Source: Rhodospirillales bacterium
GTDB taxonomy: Bacteria; Pseudomonadota; Alphaproteobacteria; QKFK01; SZUA-500
DNA length: 33,350 nt
Direction of reading: 5' to 3'
NCBI GenBank assembly: GCA_003252195.1
Contig: QKFK01000186.1
Coordinates: forward strand, 1-33,350
Shown: positions 9,401 to 18,279 of the stretch, piece after piece
Numbering within the stretch: position 1 is the stretch's first letter
How the letters are laid out: each line of letters opens with the position of its first letter
Notes under the pieces: model-generated
Database searches by the model: none
What the model was told of the DNA's origin: nothing
What the model saw: only the letters and a program-made list of their open reading frames with translations
Program-made: the position numbers and the translations under genes

Positions 9401-9642
9401 TTGCGAGAAACACTAATATCAATTGCTTTTAAATCAATCGGCTTCAAACCTTTTGCTAATTCAATCTGCACTTTATCTAAAGAAATCTGAAAATTACTAG
9501 CCTCATTGTTCAACGCCTTAAGAATATATGGTTTTAAAAAAGGCACGCGTACGGGGCCTTGATAAAGGCGAACGCCCAAATACAACACGGCACATAATAG
9601 CACCACGCCAATCACATCTAATATTTTGCTTAATTTATGCAA
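6436..9642 (-). CDS. AsmA-like (DUF3971/YhdP-type) envelope protein, frameshifted near 3' end
   Basis: A 1068-residue protein with an N-terminal membrane anchor (about residues 10-27, VIGVVLLCAVLYLGVRLY), then a long beta-rich periplasmic body. Its alternating short hydrophobic repeats and the ending INGDIVPAYTINS are typical of the AsmA/DUF3971 family, implicated in lipid traffic between inner and outer membranes. An acidic low-complexity segment lies near residues 130-200. The start is a TTG; no ATG is nearby and the anchor must be included. The stop occurs in AAT AGT TTT GGG TAA, just before the conserved C-terminal motif, so the natural end lies in another frame (6273-6438). It is divergent from glnE. 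Confidence 0.85.
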   Translation of the reverse strand: MHKLSKILDVIGVVLLCAVLYLGVRLYQGPVRVPFLKPYILKALNNEASNFQISLDKVQIELAKGLKPIDLKAIDISVSRKDDDDVIANIPELSLEFSFKAILDGDIAPKSVNIYRPVINLYHKKGNDWGIGGEPDEDNETQIVDEAEKKADLNKDLSELSNVVMGAEVGALTTNEVFEPAQEKTLDENNKTQAVIDDDTVELSEIAEVIKNKNKLDGLKYLSEVKVIDANLTINDYVNDRVINIPDFDIGFKDEGEYIKAHTFFNIDTDNKPAELEIDAEYWHENSLIKGQIGVAGFRPYDYANMSDSVEFLKKVDAPIDIAVDFGFDLGAFVNGQEQAKMQNKMLPFTLKNVTKFDFTVSGGVGTIYPPEDVPNHYSVYGFKINGGYSSVNNSISLKKINVDVGDAKVDALINVSGLGPLLDSGDIKDLNIDISTRARGLVLDNLYKYWPENIGHVAWQWCKDNLTVGTVTDSNFNFVFAADEDGKHVINKVLKGSVTVKGATVNYIDTMPKVTNVDGVAKFSKTAIDIDVAKGIIEGATIHKGRVLLYNLGMYESRALIEASADAELKNVLKIIDAEPLGFAKAFGLNNVSEVKGQGNVNLSLNFALDRLTTADKIAVGVDAKIKDAFIPKIFKGDDFSNGDLTLAIKDKKMILSGTGVIKNIPLELEINENFANSRSKYRVKASLDEDARKLLGLNFLPFSDAYMNDICVADVVATETTEGQGNVGIRFDFTNSIIDLPMIGWQKKKGEVASATVSANYANGKITNISGIRVTGNNVSILGNVAMDSNGLPSLITLSEVKADRTDAEAVVGFVNGAIDNIDVKGKDYDLYKLLNTEEFEAYKKETIVKLVDPSQKNEAKDAEPINANQEKFKVDLQVDNLWLSKSGKVTNVTASLGKNGDKIDFLKMEGVAGNGNITIKLTPQENKTKRLYISSPDAGAALKSLGVYDNMVGGALEIKGYEDTSGVLKGDLTVSNYKIVNAPVLAKLLTVASFSGIVDLLGGEGISFDNLAAEFSSKNSVLNIDKGRTAGSAIGLTANGRIDLEKKQININGDIVPAYTINSFG

Positions 9643-9748
9643 AATTTTATATTCCCAATATATTAAAGCTATATTTTCAATTAAATATATGTAACCTTAT
9701 TATATGCTTTTGTAAAATAACTTTAGGTAGATTCACACAATTTTCACC

Positions 9749-12640
9749 ATGAATAACATAATTGAAACAGATATATCAAAAAACAATTGGGACAAGCTAA
9801 ACGAGGCAATATCTGAGCATGTCCAAAAAGATGTTTTACAAAATCATATCAACCAAGAAACTAAAGCCAGTCTTAACAAGATTTTTTTATATAGCCCCTA
9901 TTTAAGCAGTGTTATACATAAGTTTCCAGAGTTGCTAATAGATATAAAATCAAATGCATATGATAAAACTATCGATAATTTGTTACTGCAATGCATAAAT
10001 AAAAACCATCTCCAAACTGATGTATCTGCTTTAATGAAAGATTTAAGAATATTAAAGCAAAAGGTTTCTTTTATTATTGCATATGCAGACATTAACAATG
10101 ACTGGAATTTAGATAGCGTAACATCGTATCTTACCAAGCTCGCAGAAACATGCCTAAAGCTTGCCGTAGATTATATTATGCTCAGCTCTGCAATGCTTAA
10201 TAAAATAAAATTAAAGCACGGAAAGAACCCTAGTCTAGATTGTGGATACACAGTCATTGCCATGGGCAAACTTGGTTCAAAAGAGCTTAATTATTCATCA
10301 GATATAGATTTAATTGTTCTTTATGATGAAAGCAAAATTAATTATATCGGCAGAAATGACACTCGTGATTTTTGCATTAGAGCCACTCAAGAGCTGATTA
10401 AAATAATTGAAAGCCGAACCGAAGATGGCTACGTTTTTAGAACAGATTTAAGACTAAGACCAGACCCAGCATCAACCCCAATTGCTGTATCTATTGAAAC
10501 AGCAGAAAATTATTATGAAACCATGGGAATGAACTGGGAAAGAGCCGCTATGATAAAGGCTCGGAGTGTGGCTGGAGATATATCTCTAGGTAGTGACTTT
10601 ATAAAATATATTCGCCCCTTTATCTGGAGACGCAATTTAGATTTGCGCGCCATAAAAGATATATATGCAATTAAAAATCAGATTAAAAATCAACATAGCA
10701 ATAATCTTGATAACAGCTTAATGGGTCACAACATAAAGCTTGGCACTGGAGGCATTCGCTTTATTGAGTTTTATGCACAAATTCAGCAACTAATCTGGGG
10801 TGGCAAAAAACCTATATTAAGAGAACAACAAACATTAAAAGCATTAGAGCTACTTTATAATGATGGCTTAATCAGCAAGGCCGATTTAGATAAATTAACA
10901 TCAGCCTATATTTACTTACGCAACTTAGAGCATCGCCTACAAATGGTAGAAGATGAACAAACTCAAACCTTGCCAAAATCTAGTGATGAATATGCTAAAA
11001 TAGCCTATTTTAGCAATTATAATAATTCTGATGATTTTTCAAAAGAACTTATAAGTCACCTTAAGAATGTTGATAATATTTTTAACAAATTATTCCCTGA
11101 CATTAATGGTGATGCAAACCATATATCATTTACTTCTGAAACAGCCTCACCTGATAATTTAGAACTATTGCGCTCGTTGTCTTTTACAAATGCAGAGGCT
11201 GTTTATGAGATAATACGCAAATGGCAAAGTGGTTACCCTAAAATATTAAGAACCCAAAAGGCCAGAGATATCTTTGATGAGCTAATTCCTTATATTTTAG
11301 AAAAACTTAGCAAAAGTGATAACCCTGATAGCGCATTAATTCAGTTTGATACTTTTATATCTAAATTACCTGCTAGCGAACAGATTATTAACCTACTTGG
11401 CTCAAGCAAAAGCATAATAGATTTAATAATTGAGGTTATCTCAACTGCCCCTAAACTTGGCAGTTATTTATCTTCGCACCCATCTGTAATGGATAATGTT
11501 TTATCACCAAGCTTCTTTTCAGCTATACCTGATTACAAAACACTTTCATCTGAGCTAAAAATTGCCTTAGAGAATTCTCTAAACTTAGAAGATTGCTTAC
11601 ATGCTTGCCGAAATTGGTTTAAGGGCAAAGAATTTCAACTTGGAATTCAAATGTTAAAAGGCTTTATATCTGGCATAGACGCGGGTAAAAAACTTGCAGA
11701 AATAACCGACATAACCATAGGCTTATTATTACCATATGTGCGAGATGACTTAAGAAAGAGATATGGCTATTTTGACAATGTAAGCCTTGCGTTAGTTGCC
11801 TTTGGAAAACTCGGGTCAAGAGAGATGAGTTTTGATTCTGACCTAGATTTAATGTTTATATATGACATGCCTAACCTTGATGTACAAAGCAATGGCGGAA
11901 CCAGCTCCATTGCCCCTAGCACTTATTTTACTAAACTTGTACAAAGATTTTCTAGCGCTGTAACCCTAGAAACATATGAAGGTAAATTATGGGAAATTGA
12001 TATGCGTTTACGCCCATCTGGAAACGCAGGCCCTCTTGCAACATCGCTTGAAGGGTTTAGAAATTATCAGTTAAATGAAGCTTGGGTATGGGAACATCAA
12101 GCTCTAACTAAGGCAAGAGTAATTTATGGCAATGAGGCCATAAAAACAAAAATTGAAACCATTATTAAATCCGTCTTATCTCGTCGCAGAAATAACGAAG
12201 AACTAGCTCAAGAAATCTTAAAAATGCGCGAAAGGATTGCAGGACAATTTACCCCATCTTCTATTTTAGATATTAAATACACAGATGGTGGAATGATTGA
12301 TATTGAGTTTTTTGTTCAATATATGATACTTGCCAATGCTCATCAATATCCAGACAAACTGATTGGTAACAGCACCAAAGATACAATAATTGAGCTAAGC
12401 AATACTGGTATAATAACGAAAGAACAAGCCGAGGTGCTAAGCCAAACTTATTCATTATTAATAAGCTTAAAAGCGCTATTTAGCCAAACAATTGAAGGCA
12501 AGGTAACTATTGATAATATCCCCGAAGCATGTCAACAAAAGATTACCCAAATCACCAAACAAAATAGCTTTGCTGATGCGATAGTATTTATAGAAAAGAG
12601 TTTATCTACTGCTAAAAATATCTGCTCTAAATATTACTAA
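9749..12640 (+). CDS. glnE: Bifunctional glutamine synthetase adenylyltransferase / adenylyl-removing enzyme
   Basis: Controls glutamine synthetase by adding or removing AMP in response to nitrogen status, normally through PII. The 963 residues show the two-fold GlnE architecture. The N-terminal (removing) nucleotidyltransferase domain has GKLGSKELNYSSDIDLIV (about 173-190) and RTDLRLRPDPASTP. The C-terminal (adding) domain has FGKLGSREMSFDSDLDLMF (about 686-704) and WEIDMRLRPSGNAGPLA. The metal-binding Asp pairs are present in both. Helical PII-uridylyltransferase-like segments follow each domain. The ribosome-binding site at the ATG is weak. No glnA or glnB is in the window. Confidence 0.96.
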   Translation: MNNIIETDISKNNWDKLNEAISEHVQKDVLQNHINQETKASLNKIFLYSPYLSSVIHKFPELLIDIKSNAYDKTIDNLLLQCINKNHLQTDVSALMKDLRILKQKVSFIIAYADINNDWNLDSVTSYLTKLAETCLKLAVDYIMLSSAMLNKIKLKHGKNPSLDCGYTVIAMGKLGSKELNYSSDIDLIVLYDESKINYIGRNDTRDFCIRATQELIKIIESRTEDGYVFRTDLRLRPDPASTPIAVSIETAENYYETMGMNWERAAMIKARSVAGDISLGSDFIKYIRPFIWRRNLDLRAIKDIYAIKNQIKNQHSNNLDNSLMGHNIKLGTGGIRFIEFYAQIQQLIWGGKKPILREQQTLKALELLYNDGLISKADLDKLTSAYIYLRNLEHRLQMVEDEQTQTLPKSSDEYAKIAYFSNYNNSDDFSKELISHLKNVDNIFNKLFPDINGDANHISFTSETASPDNLELLRSLSFTNAEAVYEIIRKWQSGYPKILRTQKARDIFDELIPYILEKLSKSDNPDSALIQFDTFISKLPASEQIINLLGSSKSIIDLIIEVISTAPKLGSYLSSHPSVMDNVLSPSFFSAIPDYKTLSSELKIALENSLNLEDCLHACRNWFKGKEFQLGIQMLKGFISGIDAGKKLAEITDITIGLLLPYVRDDLRKRYGYFDNVSLALVAFGKLGSREMSFDSDLDLMFIYDMPNLDVQSNGGTSSIAPSTYFTKLVQRFSSAVTLETYEGKLWEIDMRLRPSGNAGPLATSLEGFRNYQLNEAWVWEHQALTKARVIYGNEAIKTKIETIIKSVLSRRRNNEELAQEILKMRERIAGQFTPSSILDIKYTDGGMIDIEFFVQYMILANAHQYPDKLIGNSTKDTIIELSNTGIITKEQAEVLSQTYSLLISLKALFSQTIEGKVTIDNIPEACQQKITQITKQNSFADAIVFIEKSLSTAKNICSKYY

Positions 12641-12727
12641 GCCACCTATTGTAAGCACGCGATATTGATAAACTATAAAACTTATATCATATAGCAAGTT
12701 AAACCGTGTAAAGATAGCTTCCTACTT

Positions 12728-12765
12728 ATTTTGAGTATTGGCACTCACTGCCATACAATCAAAAT
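12728..12765. repeat. Imperfect palindrome between convergent glnE and prfB
   Basis: Outer arms ATTTTGA / TCAAAAT and inner arms TGGCA / TGCCA around CTCAC form a long stem with a small bulge. It sits midway in the 241-base gap between the converging genes and may end transcription from one or both sides, but there is no clean T run. Nothing else is recognised in this gap. Confidence 0.4.
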
Positions 12766-12881
12766 AATCTACATATGTTAGATTAAAACTTATAATAATA
12801 AAATTATACCACCATCGTAATCGTAAATATCAATATCTACCCATGCACTGGTTTAGCATTTCACTATAAAATATAAAAACT

Positions 12882-13995
12882 TTATTCTTCGTCTGAAGTT
12901 TTTACTCTCGCTGCCAAACTTGCCGTTAAAAATAAGTCTAAATCGCCGTCTAGCACGCCCTTAGTGTCAGATGTTTCTGCCTCTGTGCGCAAGTCTTTAA
13001 CCAATTGATATGGTTGCAACACATATGAACGAATTTGATGTCCCCAACCGATATCCGATTTTGTATCTTCAAGTTCTTTAGACTTTTCTTCACGCTTTTG
13101 CAACTCAGCTTCATATAATCTAGCACGAAGCATCGCCCAAGCAGAAGTTCTGTTTTGCAACTGCGAACGTTGGCTCTGACATTGAACTACAATTCCAGTT
13201 GGAATGTGAGTAATACGCACAGCAGAGTCCGTTTTATTAACATGTTGCCCACCAGCACCAGATGCACGGTAAGTATCGATACGGCAGTCTTTTTCTTCAA
13301 TGTTTATTTCAATATTATCATCTACCTCAGGATAAACCCATATTGAAGCAAAGCTAGTATGACGACGAGCAGATGAGTCAAAAGGAGAAATACGAACTAA
13401 ACGATGCACACCACTTTCAGTCTTTAACCAACCATAAGCATTAAAACCACTGACCTTAATTGTCGCAGATTTAATACCTGCAACATCGCCTTCACTTTCT
13501 TCTATATATTCAAGCTTATAATCATGTGCTTCGGCCCACCTAACATACATACGCATAAGCATTTCAGCCCAATCTTGGGCTTCTGTACCGCCCGAACCTG
13601 CATGTACTTCAATAAAGCAATTATTTTGGTCTGCCTCACCAGATAATAATGCTAATAATTCTTGCTTTGCCGCTGTTTCTTCTAGCAAAGCCAAATTAGA
13701 AATAGCCTCTTCTATAATAGCTTCATCACCTTCAATCTCGCCCAACTCGGCAATCTCCAAGGTGTCATTTAAGTCTTTTTCTAGTTTTTTATAATTATCT
13801 ATTGCATCTTCTAAATGCGTACGCTCTTGCATTAGCTTTTGTGCTTGTTCTTGGTTATCCCACAAATTTGGAGATTCTGCTAATGCGTTTAATTCTTCTA
13901 GGCGGATAATAGAATTATCCCAGTCAAAGATGCCTCCTTAGCAGTAGCATTGACCGCTTAATCTGATTACTTTTTTCAGCTATTTCTGCACGCAA
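12882..13995 (-). CDS. prfB: Peptide chain release factor 2, made by programmed +1 frameshift
   Basis: Terminates translation at UGA and UAA. The first frame starts at a TTG (13993-13995) behind AAGGA and encodes 23 codons ending ...[11 protein letters not shown]. It then meets an in-frame TGA at 13924-13926. A +1 shift on CTT-TGA-C continues into the second frame (347 residues from GAC at 13923-13925), giving 370 residues, the normal RF2 length. The second frame has the UGA-recognition motif SPF in RISPFD and the catalytic GGQ in [20 protein letters not shown] plain open-frame reading would start too late, at the TTG at 13865, and lose the N-terminus. It follows mrcA by 19 bases in the same direction. 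Confidence 0.95.
13923..13938 (-). promoter_or_regulatory. prfB autoregulatory +1 frameshift site
   Basis: On the minus strand the order is AGGAGG (13938-13933), CAT, CTT (13929-13927), TGA (13926-13924), C. The internal Shine-Dalgarno three bases before CTT and the TGA-C context match the classic RF2 recoding signal: low RF2 slows termination at UGA and favours the shift. Confidence 0.95.
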
Positions 13996-14014
13996 GAGAT
14001 TATTCCTTAAAAAA

Positions 14015-16441
14015 TTAATATTCAACGCCAAGTTTAACGCTAGCAGAAGCATCTTCTTCAACGTTAGCACCATAACCACCAATAACGTCTTTAATCACAT
14101 TAACATCAGTGTCTGGCTTAAAGGCTTCTAATATAACACCCTTTGTTTCGTTAGATTTTGCAGGGCGACCATTTTCATAATTAACCCTCACAAGTTTAAT
14201 ACCAGATGGAATACGGAATGGTGTATCTGACGTATCTTTTAGAGCGTTTTTCATAAAATCTACAAATATTGGAGACGCAGCTTTTGAACCTGTTTCATCT
14301 TTACCAATTGTGCGAGGATTGTCATATCCAACAAATACAGCAACAACCAAATCTGGAGAAAAGCCAACAAACCATGCGTCATAATTGTTGTTAGTTGTAC
14401 CTGTTTTACCAGCCAAGGTTTTTTTAACCTGACGAACTCTAAAAGCAGTTCCTCTTTCAACCACACCATGCAAAATACTAACCATCTGATATGCACTCAA
14501 AGGGCTTGTTAATTGTTCTCTATTATCAGGAATAGTTGGAACTGCTTGGTTCACCCAGAACACATCATCGCCAGAGCATTTCTCACAGGCACGAGCATCA
14601 CTCTTATAAACAGTTTTACCCTGTCTATTTTGAATTCTATCAACCATTGTTGGTTCAATTTTTTTGCCACCATTAACCAACTCACCATAAGCAGCAGCAA
14701 GCTTTAACACAGTAGTCTCACCTGCGCCTAAAGCCATAGAAAGAACTGGCGGTAAATTAGATGAAACGCCAAATTTATCAGCATATTCAACCACCTTGTT
14801 CATGCCAATTGCTTGAGCTAAACGTATAGTCATTAAGTTACGAGAATGCTCTACGCCCACACGTAATGTGGTTGGCCCATAAAATCTGGTGCTATAGTTT
14901 TCTGGTTTCCATTTATCTTGCCCAGGACCTTGATCTAAAACAATCGGAGCATCTAAAATCAAATCAGCAGGTGTGTAACCATTATCAAGCGCTGCTAAAT
15001 AAACAAAAGGCTTAAATGCTGAACCTGGTTGTCTTTTTGCTTGAATAGCACGGTTAAATTCTGAACGCTCGAATGAATAACCACCAGACATTGCAAGCAC
15101 ACGACCTGTATGAGGATCCATAGCAACAAGAGCACCTTCCACCTTAGGTTCTTGGCGTAAAGCATAAATTTTAGCACCATCAACCGCAGAAATATTCTCA
15201 ACCAGCACCACATCACCAATTACCAAAATATCTGATGGTTTTTTAGTTGTAATGAGTTTGCCTTCATCATTTGCCTTTTTTGCCCATGACATATCCGCAA
15301 AATTCATAGTAGCCTTAACTTCTTCTGCCAATCCTAATGTCACAACAGCCTTCGCATCATCAATATCTAAGACAACTGCTTTTTGCCATTTAGAATTTGC
15401 CCCAGCAGGAATTTTAACATCTGCCAAGTTTGTAGCCCAATCATCACTACCAACATCAACACGAGCAAGCACACCTTTCCACTCACTACGCATAGCAATG
15501 TCTTCTAATCCTTTGCGCAAAGCAGAACTTGCATAAACCTGCAGTTGTGGGTCAATGGTAGTTCTAACAAGCATACCATTTTCATAAAGCTCTTTTTCAC
15601 CATATTTCTCAACCATTTCACGGCGAACAGCTTCTGTAAAATACTCTCCAGCTTTTACAAATTCTTCTTTTTGATCAACAACATCTATATCATCTTTTTT
15701 GGCTTCAGCAGCTTCAAAATCTGTAATATAGCCTTCTTCTGCCATTCTATCTAACACCCAGTCTCTACGACCAATTGCATAGTTTTTGCGGGTATATGGG
15801 TTGTAGTTATTAGGCCCTTTTGGCAGAGCTGCTAAAAATGCCATTTCAGATAATTTGAGCTCAGATAACGATTTACCAAAATAATTCAAAGCAGCGGCAC
15901 CCACACCATAAGAGCGGAAACCCAAATAAATTTCATTAAGGTAAAGCTCTAATATGTGCTCTTTCGTATAAGCTTTTTCAATTCTATAAGCTAATATAGC
16001 TTCTTTAATTTTACGGCGGAAAGAAACTTCATTGGTAAGCAAAAAGTTTTTAGCAACCTGTTGAGTAATAGTTGAAGCACCAACCATTCTCTTTCCTGTT
16101 GCCACATTTTTAATATTCACTAAAATTGCTCTAGCAATACCGCTATAATCTACACCATTGTGAATAAGAAAATTTTTATCTTCTGCCGACATAAATGCAT
16201 ATTTAAGTTTTTCTGGCATTGCATCTACAGGCACAAACACACGTTTTTCACGAGCAAATTCAGCTAATATCTGACCATTACCAGCATAAAAACGAGTTGT
16301 AATTGGAGGCTCATAAACTGCTAATTGGCGATAATCAGGCAAGTCTCTACCATATTGATTAAACACATACACAGCTGCGAATAAACCAACTATCAAAAAT
16401 AATATAGATGTACTTATAAATGAACCGATTGCTTTTAACAT
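14015..16441 (-). CDS. mrcA: Penicillin-binding protein 1A, bifunctional transglycosylase/transpeptidase
   Basis: Polymerises and cross-links peptidoglycan from lipid II. The 808 residues start with a single membrane anchor (about 7-27). The GT51 transglycosylase domain has catalytic Glu87 in AEDKNF, GASTITQQVAKN (121-132), RKIKEAILAYRIEKAY and NEIYLG. An OB-like insert (about 320-430) precedes the transpeptidase with SAFK (Ser474, Lys477), SRN (533-535) and KTGT (679-682). The long insert between the two domains fits class A PBP1a. It lies between amiC (65 bases upstream) and prfB (19 bases downstream), probably one operon. Confidence 0.95.
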   Translation of the reverse strand: MLKAIGSFISTSILFLIVGLFAAVYVFNQYGRDLPDYRQLAVYEPPITTRFYAGNGQILAEFAREKRVFVPVDAMPEKLKYAFMSAEDKNFLIHNGVDYSGIARAILVNIKNVATGKRMVGASTITQQVAKNFLLTNEVSFRRKIKEAILAYRIEKAYTKEHILELYLNEIYLGFRSYGVGAAALNYFGKSLSELKLSEMAFLAALPKGPNNYNPYTRKNYAIGRRDWVLDRMAEEGYITDFEAAEAKKDDIDVVDQKEEFVKAGEYFTEAVRREMVEKYGEKELYENGMLVRTTIDPQLQVYASSALRKGLEDIAMRSEWKGVLARVDVGSDDWATNLADVKIPAGANSKWQKAVVLDIDDAKAVVTLGLAEEVKATMNFADMSWAKKANDEGKLITTKKPSDILVIGDVVLVENISAVDGAKIYALRQEPKVEGALVAMDPHTGRVLAMSGGYSFERSEFNRAIQAKRQPGSAFKPFVYLAALDNGYTPADLILDAPIVLDQGPGQDKWKPENYSTRFYGPTTLRVGVEHSRNLMTIRLAQAIGMNKVVEYADKFGVSSNLPPVLSMALGAGETTVLKLAAAYGELVNGGKKIEPTMVDRIQNRQGKTVYKSDARACEKCSGDDVFWVNQAVPTIPDNREQLTSPLSAYQMVSILHGVVERGTAFRVRQVKKTLAGKTGTTNNNYDAWFVGFSPDLVVAVFVGYDNPRTIGKDETGSKAASPIFVDFMKNALKDTSDTPFRIPSGIKLVRVNYENGRPAKSNETKGVILEAFKPDTDVNVIKDVIGGYGANVEEDASASVKLGVEY

Positions 16442-16506
16442 AATAATCTTTCCGTAAGCGCCTGCTCAAAACATATTAAAATTTAGGCAATTTAACAAGA
16501 GCTTAT

Positions 16507-17793
16507 TTAAAATAAACTAGCTTTTTGTTCTGCGGAAAAATAATCATCTATAGATGTCAACACCGCATTGGCTAATTTACGGCGATAAGAACGCTCTCTT
16601 AATAATTTCTCTTCGGTTTTATTTGAAAGATAACCCATTTCTAACAACACAGATGGAATATCTGGTGCTTTTAGCACTGCAAAACCAGCGAATCTATGTG
16701 TATTTTTCAATATTCTAACTGCTTTTTGCACTTCACCAACCATCAAACTTGCAAAATGCGCTGAGCGATTCATGGTTTCTCTTTGAGCCAAATCAATCAA
16801 AATACCAGCAACTTCAGGGGTTTCACCGCCCAAGTCAATACCAGCAATAATATCGGCCTTGTTTTCTCTATCAGCTAACGCACCAGCCTCTTTATCCGAT
16901 GCATTTTCAGACAAGGTATAAACAGAAAGACCCATTACTTTTTTGTTTTTTGTACTATCTGCATGAAGTGAAATAAACAAATCACCTTCTAACTCTCGTG
17001 CTTTTTTAACCCTACCACGGAGCGAAACAATATGGTCGCTATTTCTGGTTAAATGAACATCGTATTTACCAGTTCTTTCACAAATCTTTTTAAGCTCTTG
17101 CCCCATAGCAAGTGTGATGTTTTTTTCATAAACACCACTATAACCAATTGCCCCTGGGTCTCTACCTCCATGACCTGGGTCTAAGATAATTTTCTTCTTT
17201 CTTGGAGGAGTAGCAACTACAGGAGCCGCTTCTATTTCTTTTGGCTTTGTTGTAATTTGCGATTTCGGAACTGCATTAACATCTTTCATCGAAGAAACCG
17301 CATGACCAATGCCAACAAGTTGTGCAAAATCTGCCTCAGATGTTTTTTCTAAATCAACTACTAAACGCCAGTTAAACTTGCCACTTGGAGATAAAGAGAA
17401 AGCTTTTTTCACCTTTAATGGAGAAGAAATATCCACGACTATTCTTGAGCCACCACCAGTAGCGCCCGAACCCAAGCGCACATCACTCACATGACCTGTT
17501 GCATCTTTTTCAATAGTTGCTTTGTTACAAGTAACATCGGTTAAATCTAAAACAACACGTGACGGGTTAGACAGTAAAAATATGTTGTAAGCACTATTTT
17601 CAGACAAATCCACCACCATTCTAACCCCATCAGGATTAGAACCAAAGCGAATACCATTAGCGCAACCTTCTGCATTTGCTTTAACAGAAGACATCATCAA
17701 ACCAGCCGTAGCCATTGACGCCGCAGATAAAAACTCTCTGCGAGCCATTCGTCTTAAAATATAATTTCTTACTCTCTTTTTCATCTCATACAA
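16507..17793 (-). CDS. amiC: N-acetylmuramoyl-L-alanine amidase, AMIN + Amidase_3 (AmiC type)
   Basis: A zinc enzyme that removes stem peptides from MurNAc, typically for daughter-cell separation. A Tat-type signal is visible: MARREFLSAASMATAGLMM, with the RR pair and a weakly hydrophobic stretch, ending near ANAEG. An AMIN domain (about 45-155) normally targets the septum. A Thr/Pro/Lys-rich linker follows, then Amidase_3 from about 200 with ILDPGHGGRDPGAIG (zinc His208), YEKNITL (Glu223), FISLHADST and the C-terminal LLEMGYLSN with the catalytic Glu. The first ATG has no clear ribosome-binding site; starts at codons 4 or 16 are possible. It is divergent from rne. Confidence 0.92.
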   Translation of the reverse strand: MYEMKKRVRNYILRRMARREFLSAASMATAGLMMSSVKANAEGCANGIRFGSNPDGVRMVVDLSENSAYNIFLLSNPSRVVLDLTDVTCNKATIEKDATGHVSDVRLGSGATGGGSRIVVDISSPLKVKKAFSLSPSGKFNWRLVVDLEKTSEADFAQLVGIGHAVSSMKDVNAVPKSQITTKPKEIEAAPVVATPPRKKKIILDPGHGGRDPGAIGYSGVYEKNITLAMGQELKKICERTGKYDVHLTRNSDHIVSLRGRVKKARELEGDLFISLHADSTKNKKVMGLSVYTLSENASDKEAGALADRENKADIIAGIDLGGETPEVAGILIDLAQRETMNRSAHFASLMVGEVQKAVRILKNTHRFAGFAVLKAPDIPSVLLEMGYLSNKTEEKLLRERSYRRKLANAVLTSIDDYFSAEQKASLF

Positions 17794-18279
17794 TTTTTGT
17801 TAGTTGTTTTATCTTCTATATCAAACAAAACAAAGTGAGCAAAACCGCCGTTTATAATAAGAATAACTATAGTTATGTAAAAATTTGTTTAATAGTTCAA
17901 CAAATAAATATTGTTCTTTTTATTCTTAATGGTTATTCTCATGCTACCGTTTAAGGTAATAGCGTGTTGGGCTATGTGTTTTTTTACTTAATTTATTTAG
18001 CACACAATTCAATACCAGCAACAAAAGATGCGTTATCTTATCTGGTGGCAAAAAAGTTTTTATGGGGTGATGCCCGCTTGGAACGCTGTATATTAAGTTT
18101 TTAACAAGTCGACATAAATTTGACTTGAGTTGCGATAAAGATATTGACGGCAAGCGTGCGATGCAAACATCTGGCTCCCCCGATGTTAATAATAAGATTT
18201 ATCTCGAGCTTTTATTTAACTATAGGCTTAGTTTATTTATATAGTTAGATTGGGGCACGGGTGTTGGAGTTTATAAAAT
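17794..18279. other. Divergent intergenic region between amiC and rne
   Basis: These 486 bases hold no convincing gene. The open frame at 17944-18153 (minus) lacks recognisable features. The rne-proximal half has several small inverted repeats: AACATC/GATGTT near 18168-18188, and TAACTATA (18217-18224) with TATAGTTA (18240-18247) about 32 bases before the rne start. A long structured 5' leader is plausible, since rne is autoregulated through its leader in enterobacteria; here that is inference. Confidence 0.45.
18217..18247. repeat. Inverted repeat upstream of rne
   Basis: Exact 8-base inverse arms TAACTATA and TATAGTTA are separated by 15 bases just before the rne ribosome-binding site. This could be a leader hairpin or an operator. 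Confidence 0.35.

Noticed and set aside
13155-13346. Plus-strand frame inside prfB
   Set aside because: Antisense shadow of the GGQ region of release factor 2.
17944-18153. 69-codon minus-strand open frame in the amiC-rne gap
   Set aside because: No ribosome-binding site, domain, or signal, and it overlaps the likely rne leader. Chance is the better explanation.
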